From Patescibacteria group bacterium (lineage in GTDB: Bacteria > Patescibacteriota > Minisyncoccia > Phycocordibacterales > UBA5272): a DNA stretch of 15,982 nt. The stretch covers positions 1-15,982 of the forward strand of contig JAUPVO010000029.1 in the NCBI GenBank assembly GCA_030916975.1. The letters are read 5' to 3'. Below, piece by piece: positions 1 through 6,579 of this stretch. A program made the position numbers and the translations under genes. The number at the start of each line of letters is the position of its first letter. Positions within the stretch are counted from its first letter, which is position 1. A model generated the notes under the pieces. It was not told where the DNA came from. It saw nothing but the letters and a program-made list of their open reading frames with translations, and ran no database searches.

Positions 1-865
1 GGAAAAGTTTAAGAATCTCATTAACTGTCATACACAAGCCTTCTTTCACCAACTCATGACTAATTCCATTCTCAAATCTTTTAGAAGCGTCTGTCTTAAT
101 ATTATATTTCTGTGAAGTTTTTCTTATTAGAACAGGGTCAAAATTAGCACTTTCTATTACAATATCCGTGGTATCTTTTTTAATTCCGCTATATTTGCCT
201 CCTTTAATTCCAGCCAAACCTAATGGTTTATTGCTGTCTGCTATAATCAAGGTTTTAGTATCTAAATCTAGATTTTTATCATCTAAAGTTTCTAGCTTCT
301 CACCATTATAGGCTAGCCTGACAACTATTTTATTTTCTATATTTCTAGAATCATAAGCATGCATTGGTTTATTGAGTGAGAACTGTACATAATTAGTAAT
401 GTCTACAATATTGTTGATTGATTTTTGTCCTATACTTTCCAGTTTATTTTTCAGCCATTCTGGACTTTCTTTTACTTCAATACCTTCCATTTTCACAGAC
501 ATGAATCTGGAACAATGTTTATTATCCAAAACCTCAACTAAAACAGGCTCAACTTTATCATTTTTTTTACTCTCTATAAAACTATCAGAGATCATAGAGT
601 CGATTTTGTTTTGGTCTAATTCCAAATTAAATATAGCGGATAATTCTCTAGCAATACCAAGATGACCTAGAGAGTCATGAGCTCTGTTGGGAAGAATCTT
701 AATATCATAAACCGTATCTCCAACCTCTTTCTCGTCTTGAATATATTTTATATTTTCTGTGCCCTCCACCTCAAAAGCTTTAGCGTTTAACTCATTTTCT
801 ATTATTTGACTGCTTGGCAATTTATCTTTTATATAGTCTTGTATCCAATTGTGCGAGAATTTCAT
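1..865 (-). CDS. pheT: Phenylalanine--tRNA ligase beta subunit (N-terminal part, runs off the window)
   Basis: Beta subunit of the class II phenylalanyl-tRNA synthetase; with PheS it charges tRNA-Phe in the cytoplasm, and its B3/B4 domain hydrolyses mischarged Tyr-tRNA. I translated it by hand: it opens MKFSHNWIQDYI, typical of PheT, and 288 codons are visible without a stop. The B3/B4 editing region is recognisable (LAGIKGGKYSGI, then TDASKRFENGIS). Oddity: after about residue 39 (NAKAFEVEG) only some 13 residues separate the first strand from the conserved block IKILPNRAHDSLGHLGIARE. In most bacterial PheT proteins an EMAP/tRNA-binding OB domain of about 110 residues sits there, so this subunit lacks it. 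The start ATG lies 35 nt after the PAP2 stop, and a TATAAT lies 6 nt upstream, so it may have its own promoter as well as being cotranscribed. No Shine-Dalgarno is visible. The C-terminus is outside the window. Confidence 0.93.
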   Translation of the reverse strand, partial: MKFSHNWIQDYIKDKLPSSQIIENELNAKAFEVEGTENIKYIQDEKEVGDTVYDIKILPNRAHDSLGHLGIARELSAIFNLELDQNKIDSMISDSFIESKKNDKVEPVLVEVLDNKHCSRFMSVKMEGIEVKESPEWLKNKLESIGQKSINNIVDITNYVQFSLNKPMHAYDSRNIENKIVVRLAYNGEKLETLDDKNLDLDTKTLIIADSNKPLGLAGIKGGKYSGIKKDTTDIVIESANFDPVLIRKTSQKYNIKTDASKRFENGISHELVKEGLCMTVNEILKLF

Positions 866-871
866 TTTAAT

Positions 872-877
872 ATTATA
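872..877 (-). promoter_or_regulatory. Possible pheT -10 box (TATAAT), 6 nt before ATG
   Basis: A perfect TATAAT lies 6 nt upstream of the pheT ATG in the short gap after the PAP2 gene. There is no TGn extension (TAG precedes it) and no clear -35. The spacing matches the other start-proximal -10 boxes in this window and would give a leaderless or nearly leaderless transcript. In sequence this AT-rich a chance match is possible. Confidence 0.35.
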
Positions 878-900
878 CTATAAAATTACCCATAAAAAAA

Positions 901-1362
901 CTAGAAATATTTAGTAAGGAATTTAGCTTTGATAATCTGAATCGCTAACCCAACTATTATTCCTAGTGTAGCTCCGCCAAAAATATCAACTGGAAAATGT
1001 ACTCCCATTAGAACTCTAGCGCAACCAACCATAGCACCTAGAATAAAAATAATGATAGCAGTTTTCTTATGGTAAAAATACATTACAGTTCCCAGGGTAA
1101 AGAAAAATGTAGTATGCCCTGAAGGAAAAGAATACAATGACTCATTTTTGAATAAAACGTCGCTAGCCAATTCTGGTCGAGGTATTTTTAAAATATTTTT
1201 GATAATATTAGATACACCCCAACCAACAACTGAACCAATACCTATAAGCAAACTTTCTTTGATTGCCTTTGTTCTTTCGTCACGTGTCCATATATAATAT
1301 AATAAAAATATAGGGGCTATAAAAATTAAATATTTACCAACAAAAATTATAAGAGTATCCAT
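901..1362 (-). CDS. PAP2-family membrane phosphatase (undecaprenyl-diphosphatase-like)
   Basis: Integral membrane lipid-phosphate phosphatase of 153 aa. All three PAP2 signature blocks are present: K-x6-RP (K55 to R62-P63), PSGH (80-83) and R-x5-H-x3-D (R116, H122, D126), with Ala in place of the usual Ser before R116. Hydrophobic segments lie at about residues 4-24, 36-53, 84-97, 101-118 and 127-144, as expected for a 5-6-helix PAP2 protein. The likely role, from family knowledge, is dephosphorylation of undecaprenyl-PP or phosphatidylglycerol-phosphate at the outer membrane face; the substrate cannot be read from sequence. It lies 11 nt after pheS and 35 nt before pheT, so it should be cotranscribed with both, an unusual position. 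There is no Shine-Dalgarno before the ATG, only AT-rich sequence. It ends in TAG. Confidence 0.88.
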   Translation of the reverse strand: MDTLIIFVGKYLIFIAPIFLLYYIWTRDERTKAIKESLLIGIGSVVGWGVSNIIKNILKIPRPELASDVLFKNESLYSFPSGHTTFFFTLGTVMYFYHKKTAIIIFILGAMVGCARVLMGVHFPVDIFGGATLGIIVGLAIQIIKAKFLTKYF

Positions 1363-1373
1363 ATAATGTAAAA

Positions 1374-2162
1374 TTAAAATTGATTAACAACTCTTAGATC
1401 ACCATTATAAAGTAATCTAAGATCGTCAATACCATACTTCAACATAACCAATCTATCAATACCACATCCAAAAGCAAATCCTCTATATTCTCTGCTATCT
1501 ATCCCAGTACTTTCTAAAACTTTAGGGTGTACCATACCTGCTCCCCCTATCTCTATCCAGCCTGTGTTCTTGCAGACATTGCACCCTTTCCCTTCACATT
1601 TAAAACACTGCATATCTGCTTCATTTCCAGGTTCCACAAAAGGAAAATAAGAAGATCTTAATCTTATCTTTAATTCATGTGAAGAACCGAAGAATTCCGA
1701 CAAGAACTTTTGAGTTACGCCTATCATCATAGCTAAAGATGCGTCTTTGGCCACGTACAACATCTCAATCTGATGGAACTGCGCTTCGTGAGTGGCGTCA
1801 GTAGCTTCGTTACGAAAAACTTTACCTGGGCAACATATAGCTATATAGTCCTCTTTGTTACCTTGCATTTTTCCTAATGAAACATATTTTTCCATAGTTC
1901 TAATCTGCATATTGCTAGTATGGGTTCTAAGAACATAACCCTGATCCTCATTGTATTTATTTTTACCCCTTATATCTTTAATCCAAAAAGTATCTTGCAT
2001 ATCTCTAGAGGAATGGTCTTTGGCTACATTAAGAGCATCAAAATTGTGCCATTCATCTTCTAGTTCAGGCCCTTCAACAGTATCAAAACCCATATCAGAA
2101 AAAATTCTAGAGATCTTATCTATAGCTATAGTTATTGGGTGAGAGTGAATCTGGTTCTGCAT
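1374..2162 (-). CDS. pheS: Phenylalanine--tRNA ligase alpha subunit, lacking the N-terminal coiled coil
   Basis: Catalytic subunit of phenylalanyl-tRNA synthetase, partner of the PheT encoded two genes downstream. Class II motifs are clear: FRNE (116-119) and HEAQFHQIE (125-133) form motif 2, and GFAFGCGIDRLVM (228-240) is motif 3, with the family's usual C-terminal ending DLRVVNQF. A four-cysteine insert (C186, C189, C194, C197) precedes the GAGMVHP block, as in many bacterial PheS proteins. At 262 aa it is some 65-90 residues shorter than typical PheS (about 330-350): it begins only seven residues before the HPIT motif that usually follows the N-terminal coiled-coil tRNA-binding arm. The start is well fixed because an extended -10 promoter (TGATATAAT) ends 8 nt upstream and the preceding gene stops at 2204, leaving no room for the arm. 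It ends in TAA. Confidence 0.95.
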   Translation of the reverse strand: MQNQIHSHPITIAIDKISRIFSDMGFDTVEGPELEDEWHNFDALNVAKDHSSRDMQDTFWIKDIRGKNKYNEDQGYVLRTHTSNMQIRTMEKYVSLGKMQGNKEDYIAICCPGKVFRNEATDATHEAQFHQIEMLYVAKDASLAMMIGVTQKFLSEFFGSSHELKIRLRSSYFPFVEPGNEADMQCFKCEGKGCNVCKNTGWIEIGGAGMVHPKVLESTGIDSREYRGFAFGCGIDRLVMLKYGIDDLRLLYNGDLRVVNQF

Positions 2163-2170
2163 GTAGGGAT

Positions 2171-2179
2171 ATTATATCA
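2171..2179 (-). promoter_or_regulatory. pheS promoter, extended -10 (TGATATAAT)
   Basis: A consensus extended -10 element, TG-A-TATAAT, ends 8 nt before the pheS ATG. With a usual 6-8 nt from -10 to the transcription start, the mRNA would begin at or within 1-2 nt of the ATG, that is, a leaderless message. No good -35 is present, which the TGn extension can compensate for. This implies that pheS-PAP2-pheT is a transcription unit separate from the upstream methyltransferase. Confidence 0.6.
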
Positions 2180-2203
2180 TAAAAAATAATATCAAAAAAC
2201 ATA

Positions 2204-2890
2204 CTATTTTTTATGCCCTTCAAAAATTACAAACATCTCATCTTTATTATCTATTTTCCAGACTTTATTTACAGAATCTACAACAAGACCACTTTCTTCA
2301 AATGCTTTTTGTATGTCCTGATTCGTATGCAAGTAAAATATATTATTAGATAAATTATTTACTGGAACCTTAACTTCTCCTATCATTTTATTATTTTCAA
2401 TTTTTGGATTTATGTAAAAATCTTTCCACGCTTCTAGCGACTCGCTGTTTGCTGTATGAATCCAAAATTTTCCACCACTCTTTAGCACGCGACAGAGCTC
2501 TTTAGAGGCTTGACTGATATCTTCAAGATGAAACCAAACATTTAAAGATATGGCTTGATCACATGAATTATTTTCTAGTGGAAGATCATAAGCATTACCC
2601 ACTATAAAATTACGGTTACTAGCAAAATACAGCTCTTTGGCTCTATCGACCAAAAATGAAGAAGGTTCTACTCCAATGTATTGTGAATATCCATTAATTT
2701 TATCAGAACAAACACCCTGACCGGACCCTATATCTATCAACAATCCTTTACTTGTTGAATCAAACCATTTTCTTAGTTTTGGGTATGACTCATTATCACG
2801 AACCATTTCTTTTTCTCCTTCAACAGAGTTAATCCACTGTTTAGCAATTAACTCATCTTCAAAAGGGTTTTCTTCATATTGTTTTTTCAT
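2204..2890 (-). CDS. Class I SAM-dependent methyltransferase (Methyltransf_11 type)
   Basis: Cytoplasmic methyltransferase of 228 aa with a Rossmann-like SAM domain. Motif I is LIDIGSGQG (51-59), the acidic residue that binds the ribose hydroxyls is E75 in YIGVEPS, the next SAM-contact region is GNAYDLPL (98-105), and the post-motif RVLKSGGKFW (134-143) is typical of the UbiE/Methyltransf_11 group. The acceptor substrate cannot be deduced. The gene stops 41 nt before the pheS ATG, with the pheS promoter in between, so the two are probably separately transcribed. An extended -10 box (TGTTAGAAT) lies 22 nt upstream of the ATG, leaving a short leader with a purine-rich stretch (GAAGAAAG) directly before it; this is one of the few genes here with a plausible ribosome-binding site. 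An ATG 19 nt further upstream is out of frame. Confidence 0.85.
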   Translation of the reverse strand: MKKQYEENPFEDELIAKQWINSVEGEKEMVRDNESYPKLRKWFDSTSKGLLIDIGSGQGVCSDKINGYSQYIGVEPSSFLVDRAKELYFASNRNFIVGNAYDLPLENNSCDQAISLNVWFHLEDISQASKELCRVLKSGGKFWIHTANSESLEAWKDFYINPKIENNKMIGEVKVPVNNLSNNIFYLHTNQDIQKAFEESGLVVDSVNKVWKIDNKDEMFVIFEGHKK

Positions 2891-2912
2891 CTTTCTTCGA
2901 TTTATTCATACC

Positions 2913-2921
2913 ATTCTAACA
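2913..2921 (-). promoter_or_regulatory. Methyltransferase promoter, extended -10 (TGTTAGAAT)
   Basis: TG-T-TAGAAT lies 22 nt before the methyltransferase ATG. The expected start point leaves a leader of about 15 nt containing GAAGAAAG, so this message is probably led rather than leaderless. No clear -35 is seen. Confidence 0.4.
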
Positions 2922-2938
2922 TACGATTCAATTATGTC

Positions 2939-3585
2939 TTAAAATTCACTTACTAAATAATCCCATAATTTTACAATATTCTTATCCTTTTCCCAGTATT
3001 CTAAGATTTTGTGGCGAATTTCCTTATGTTGATGATACCCAATGTCAATTACTCCTTCTGATAATAAATCTTTGCACTCCACATTCAGTAACACTGTCAG
3101 AGCTTCCTTCAAATCATTATACTTTTGTTTACCAATCTTTTCTTCTTGATAAAAACCAATTCCGCACCATGTATAAAAATGCCAAAGCTCATGCATAATA
3201 GTTCTTGTTGCTTGAGTTGACTGAAAAGACACATAAAAGAAATTATCTCGAATGCTATACGGACAACGACTATTTATTGTAAGATAAGCTTCTACGTCAG
3301 CTGAGAGAGAAATATTAAAATTGACTCCGCTCTCTTTTGGAAGTCTTTTGAAATACTATCCCAGCCTTCTTGAAAGTTAGTTATAATTTTATCGACATCA
3401 ATATCATTCTTATTAATATATTCATCAACAAAGGTAGCAGCTTCTTCTGCTGTTGGGAGGTCTCCAAATCTCTCAACAAGCTGTTCATATTGCTTTGTAG
3501 GACTTTGTGAATTATTGGAGCTTTTACCTTTACCAAGAAGACACAAAACGTCTTTTTCTTGACTGTAAACAAAATAGACTTTCAT
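2939..3585 (-). pseudogene. Frameshifted HExxH metalloprotease-like gene
   Basis: Two adjacent frames read as one interrupted gene. The first part starts at ATG 3585 and gives 97 residues (MKVYFVYSQEKDVLC ... FQKRAES) before TAG at 3292. The second frame is open from about 3350 to 2939 and continues with GVNFNISLSADVEAYLTIN, then NFFYVSFQSTQATRTIM, HELWH and FYTWCG. HELWH fits the zinc-metalloprotease pattern HExxH, with the helix followed by a Cys/Glu-rich loop; a third ligand is not obvious. Joining the frames near 3330 needs a one-base loss relative to an intact gene, giving a protein of about 215 aa. The function of the N-terminal half is unknown to me. The apparent GTG start at 3232 has no nearby promoter, while TGTTATAAT ends 8 nt before ATG 3585, so I treat this as one broken gene. 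A sequencing error or programmed -1 shift remains possible. Confidence 0.6.
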
Positions 3586-3593
3586 ATTTATCC

Positions 3594-3602
3594 ATTATAA
3601 CA
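3594..3602 (-). promoter_or_regulatory. Extended -10 (TGTTATAAT) of the metalloprotease-like gene
   Basis: A consensus TG-T-TATAAT ends 8 nt before ATG 3585, the same geometry as the pheS promoter, predicting a leaderless transcript. It is one side of a divergent promoter pair with the plus-strand hydrolase promoter at 3675-3680. Confidence 0.55.
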
Positions 3603-3637
3603 CCATACTAATAAATAAAAATTATTAAAAACTTGTT

Positions 3638-3670
3638 AAAAAAGGACTAGCTTGTTTTCAGCCCTTTTTT
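3638..3670. terminator. Stem-loop with A/T tracts, possibly a bidirectional terminator
   Basis: An 11-bp inverted repeat (AAAAAAGGACT ... AGCCCTTTTTT) encloses an 11-nt loop. Read on the plus strand it has one A-C mismatch; on the minus strand that pair becomes a G-U wobble, so the stem is complete. It is flanked by T-runs in both directions. It stands between two divergent genes, where no ordinary gene end needs it. It could stop antisense transcription from the minus-strand operon ending at 4395 or 4254, or insulate the divergent promoters. Confidence 0.4.
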
Positions 3671-3674
3671 ATTT

Positions 3675-3680
3675 TATAAT
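3675..3680 (+). promoter_or_regulatory. -10 box (TATAAT) of the hydrolase-like gene
   Basis: A perfect TATAAT lies 9 nt before ATG 3690, directly after the T-run of the stem-loop. There is no TGn extension. The spacing predicts a leaderless or nearly leaderless mRNA. Confidence 0.5.
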
Positions 3681-3689
3681 CCAAACAAT

Positions 3690-4259
3690 ATGCAAACTTT
3701 TAATTTTAAAAGAAATAATGACTCCAAAGAATTGTACGTAATACTGAGTGGGATTGATGGCGGTCTAGATGATTTACTTGTTAAAAGGATAAGTGAAAAA
3801 TTAGAGAACTCTAATAATATTTTGACTATTTCTTTTGGACTTGATCTTACTAAACTTACTTTTAACGATATTTTTAATAGTCTTAATAATTCTTTAGCGG
3901 AAGTGTATGAGAATATTAAAATAAATAATATTAACTTTATTGGGCATAGCTTCTCTGCTCTTACTGTTATATATTTTGTCGATAGGTATTTTAGTATGTT
4001 AAAAGGTAAGAACATTAAACTTATTCTTCTTGATAGAAGTTTTTCAAGACAAATTGTTGATTACATGAAAACAGATCAAAAAGATATTATACTTGACTCT
4101 AATCTTTTAAAATATCTAGAGGAAAACAACGAAGAAAATATAATTCAAAAACTAAAAGAAAAAGATGTTAAATTAAAAATAATAGAAGCTGATGAAATTG
4201 GAACTGATCACAATTTTAGCAATGAGAAAGATGTTGATAATATATTAAAATCATCATAA
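3690..4259 (+). CDS. Small alpha/beta-hydrolase-like protein
   Basis: A 189-aa cytoplasmic protein with no signal peptide or membrane segment. It looks like a minimal alpha/beta hydrolase. A first strand, ELYVILSGIDGG (14-25), resembles the oxyanion strand and loop. A nucleophile elbow follows a hydrophobic strand, INFIGHSFSA (81-90), with Ser87 in G-H-S-F-S (the last Gly of GxSxG is replaced by Ser). LILLDR (111-116) is a possible acid strand, and D173-H174 (DHNF) near the C-terminus suits the catalytic His. The substrate is unknown. It is intact, unlike most of its neighbours, is transcribed divergently from the metalloprotease-like gene, and converges tail to tail on the membrane-protein frame, whose readthrough stop (4254-4256) abuts this gene's TAA. 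The large serine-hydrolase superfamily leaves esterase, peptidase or lipase open. Confidence 0.65.
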   Translation: MQTFNFKRNNDSKELYVILSGIDGGLDDLLVKRISEKLENSNNILTISFGLDLTKLTFNDIFNSLNNSLAEVYENIKINNINFIGHSFSALTVIYFVDRYFSMLKGKNIKLILLDRSFSRQIVDYMKTDQKDIILDSNLLKYLEENNEENIIQKLKEKDVKLKIIEADEIGTDHNFSNEKDVDNILKSS

Positions 4260-4394
4260 AGACTTAGAATAGTTCCACTTCTTATTAAGATTTTCAATAA
4301 TTATTTCTTTTCCAATTAATCTCTTAAAAAGTCCTTTTGTAATTAAATCTGCTAGCAAATAAAACAAATAAGAAAATCCGTAATTTATTCTTAA
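4254..4394 (-). other. In-frame open continuation (46 codons) after the TAG of the membrane protein
   Basis: Directly after TAG 4395-4397 the same frame stays open for 46 codons to a TGA at 4254-4256. The hypothetical peptide contains stretches such as GFSYLFYLLADLITKGLF and ends LNKKWNYSKSL. It has no ATG or GTG start. In DNA this AT-rich an in-frame stop would usually appear sooner, so the stretch may be a former C-terminal extension cut off by a nonsense change, or a readthrough tail. It is short enough that chance cannot be excluded. The last bases abut the convergent hydrolase stop codon. Confidence 0.35.
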
Positions 4395-5153
4395 CTATTT
4401 AAGCATTTTATTATTTATAAAACTAAAGATTAAATATAACAAAGGTATTGCCTGATTAATCATAAATAGTATATCAAAAATAAAAACATTTAAAGTTATA
4501 TTAGGTCTTATATCATAGACGAATAGCGGAAACTCCATAATGAAAGCAGCAACCATCCCTATCAAAAATAATTTACACATAAAACGATAATCAAACTTTT
4601 TATAAATCAATAAAGCGACATATGAAAAAATTGTTATACAAATCCAAGCAACATTTTGTGACTCCATGTGCCTAACTGAATGAACTATTTGATTATCTAT
4701 ATTGAATAATATTGAAAGAGCAGGAATCATTATCCAAAAAGTAAACCATAAAGAAGTATACATAATTGTCTCTTTATTGATAAGTTTTTTGTATTTTTTA
4801 AAATATTTAAAGACGAGCCAAATCCATATAAAATTAAATAGTGAGTATGATATTGTCATCATAAAATCAGCTCCGAATTTGACTAATGAATAATTATATC
4901 CATGATTAACTATTTGTATTCCGTTTATAAAATACTCTCTTATAAAAATATTCCCAATTTTATTAGTCCACCAAATATAAGCATCTATGAAGTAAATTAT
5001 TGGTGATATTATTGCTCCAAAAATTAAAGCTGCATATTCTTTTTTGTAAAACAAAAACCAAAGCCATATTATTAATAATATAAAATCAAAATAAATATAA
5101 TCGTATTGAAAATATCTCTCTACTATATAAGTGTTTTGTAGAAAATTTTCCAT
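4395..5153 (-). CDS. Uncharacterised seven-helix membrane protein
   Basis: A 252-aa, strongly hydrophobic protein that I cannot assign to a family. Seven probable membrane helices lie at about residues 20-37, 41-62, 93-115, 129-149, 167-184, 191-212 and 220-246, linked by short basic loops (KKYKK at 117-121, KKF near 186) that suggest orientation by the positive-inside rule. Polar and aromatic residues in the loops (YIWWTNK, HSVRHMESQN) may be functional, but no catalytic motif is evident. It starts 68 nt inside the 3' end of the GH20 gene, so translation may be coupled; GAGGT about 11 nt before the ATG could act as a ribosome-binding site. It ends in TAG, yet the frame stays open for 46 more codons (see 4254-4394). 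It could be a carrier, an enzyme of a lipid pathway or a structural membrane protein. Confidence 0.6.
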   Translation of the reverse strand: MENFLQNTYIVERYFQYDYIYFDFILLIIWLWFLFYKKEYAALIFGAIISPIIYFIDAYIWWTNKIGNIFIREYFINGIQIVNHGYNYSLVKFGADFMMTISYSLFNFIWIWLVFKYFKKYKKLINKETIMYTSLWFTFWIMIPALSILFNIDNQIVHSVRHMESQNVAWICITIFSYVALLIYKKFDYRFMCKLFLIGMVAAFIMEFPLFVYDIRPNITLNVFIFDILFMINQAIPLLYLIFSFINNKMLK

Positions 5154-6411
5154 ATTTTTGATTTACCTCAAACCTGTGGATTAAATTTCTCTTTTTAAGA
5201 GAGTTTTGAAAAGCTAAAAAATTATTATTTCTCCTATTTACAACTTCTGCTAAAGCATAAAACCTAGGAAACAACATAAAATCTACTTTTTCTTCAGAAT
5301 TAAGATACTCTGTCCACAAATTAGCTTGAATACCTAATATATTTTCCTTATTCTCATAAAAGAATTCTTTACCGAGTTTCTTCTCTAAATTAAAATTATA
5401 AACTTTTTCAATTGGTAGATAACCACCAATAGCTAAAGGTTCGTTTTTATTCTTATATTGATAGTAGTCAAAATAAAAATTAGAAGCTGGACAAAATATA
5501 ACCCTACCCCCTTTTTCTATAAATCTCTTTCCAAGCTCCCAATTTTGCCATGCCATAATTATGGAGTCTGTATAAAGATCTACATCAAAAGCCTCATTCC
5601 ACATGATAACTTTTTTATTTTTTGATTTTAGATAATTGGTTATTTCTTTTAAAATATTTTTATAGTGTTCTATATTTCCATTATAATTTTTGAGTGGCAC
5701 CTCATCTCCACCGATATGAACATACTCTCCATCAAATATATCTATAATCTCATCAAAAATATCCTTTAAGAAATTGATAGATTTTTCATTGTTAGCTATA
5801 ACATTAGAAAAAACTCCCCAATATGTAGCTACTCCTTTTGGAGCTTCTCCGGCAGAATATTCTGGATAAGCAAAAAGTATAGCTGTCGCATGCCCTGGCA
5901 TATCTATTTCTGGAACTATAGTTATACCTTTTTCTTTTGCGTATAGATTTAATTTTTTTAGTTCTTCTTGAGTATAATAATCACCATATTCTTTACCTTC
6001 TCCAAGATATTTAGCAAGTGGGCTCCAAGGACTAGGAAAATTCTTTTCTACTGCTGTTTCTTTTCTTTTGCTAGCTAACTGATGAAGTCTAGGATACTTC
6101 TTCATCTCCTCCACCCTTGGTCGTCTGATAAATGGAGATGGAATCTATTCAAACCATTAGCAGCCAATATATCTACCAACTTATATAAGTAATCAATACT
6201 AACCATGTGTCTAGCCACGTCAAGATGAAAACCTTTCCAAGAATACTCAAAATTGTAGTCAAATAGGTTATCTTTTTTGCTTTCTTTTTTTTTCTTTTAA
6301 TCTAGTAAAATACCGGTCTCTTAAAAGAGATATTCTCTGTACTATTAGATTTTTACTAAAAATTAAAATGTCTTTATATTTACCCATATTTCTATTTTTA
6401 GATTTTAACAT
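5086..6411 (-). pseudogene. GH20 beta-N-acetylhexosaminidase, two compensating frameshifts
   Basis: Family GH20 enzymes remove terminal beta-linked GlcNAc/GalNAc by substrate-assisted catalysis. The large downstream frame (from GTG 6114) holds the core: EIDMPGHA, then HIGGDE with the catalytic Asp-Glu pair (Asp codon at 5704-5706), then LWTEY. The N-terminal part of the barrel lies in another frame just upstream: GFHLDVARHMVSIDYLYKL and FHLHLSDDQGWR. Before that, an ATG at 6411 opens 47 codons in the original frame, ending in an A9 run at 6285-6293. Dropping one A joins the first two parts; about one base (or four) lost near 6105-6120 joins the last two. The intact protein would be about 440 aa, without a signal peptide, so cytoplasmic. 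The 3' end overlaps the membrane-protein gene by 68 nt. Decay is the simplest reading; slippage at A9 could rescue the first shift only. Confidence 0.75.
6285..6293 (-). repeat. A9 homopolymer at a frame switch in the GH20 gene
   Basis: Nine consecutive A on the minus strand lie exactly where the reading frame of the 5' segment (ATG 6411) must change to the frame encoding the start of the GH20 barrel. One A fewer restores continuity. Runs of this length are sites of polymerase slippage in AT-rich bacteria and also of sequencing error. Confidence 0.6.
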
Positions 6412-6465
6412 TATAACTCTATATTACATAGGCAAAATGACTATTTAAGGTTAAAGAAGTGGATT

Positions 6466-6579
6466 ATGCCAAAATTAGTTGCTATCTGCGATCCATTAGC
6501 GTGGCCTTCAGAACTTACAAAACAGAGAAGTTATATCCTTTCTGCTATTCAAAATCTTGAAACCCTTATGACTAGTTAG
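6466..6579 (+). CDS. Possible small ORF or gene fragment, 37 aa
   Basis: An ATG at 6466 opens 37 codons (MPKLVAICDPLAWPSELTKQ ... LETLMTS) ending in TAG at 6577-6579, immediately next to the convergent Fic gene end. The composition looks protein-like (Cys, Trp, two Pro), but it is short, I recognise no family, and there is no convincing -10 box or ribosome-binding site. It may be the 5' remnant of a longer gene lost when the Fic segment arrived, or chance. Confidence 0.22.
   Translation: MPKLVAICDPLAWPSELTKQRSYILSAIQNLETLMTS

Noticed and set aside
399..665. Plus-strand 88-codon ORF near the left edge
   Set aside because: It lies antisense to the clearly conserved pheT sequence and has low-complexity Ser/Leu-rich translation typical of a shadow frame.
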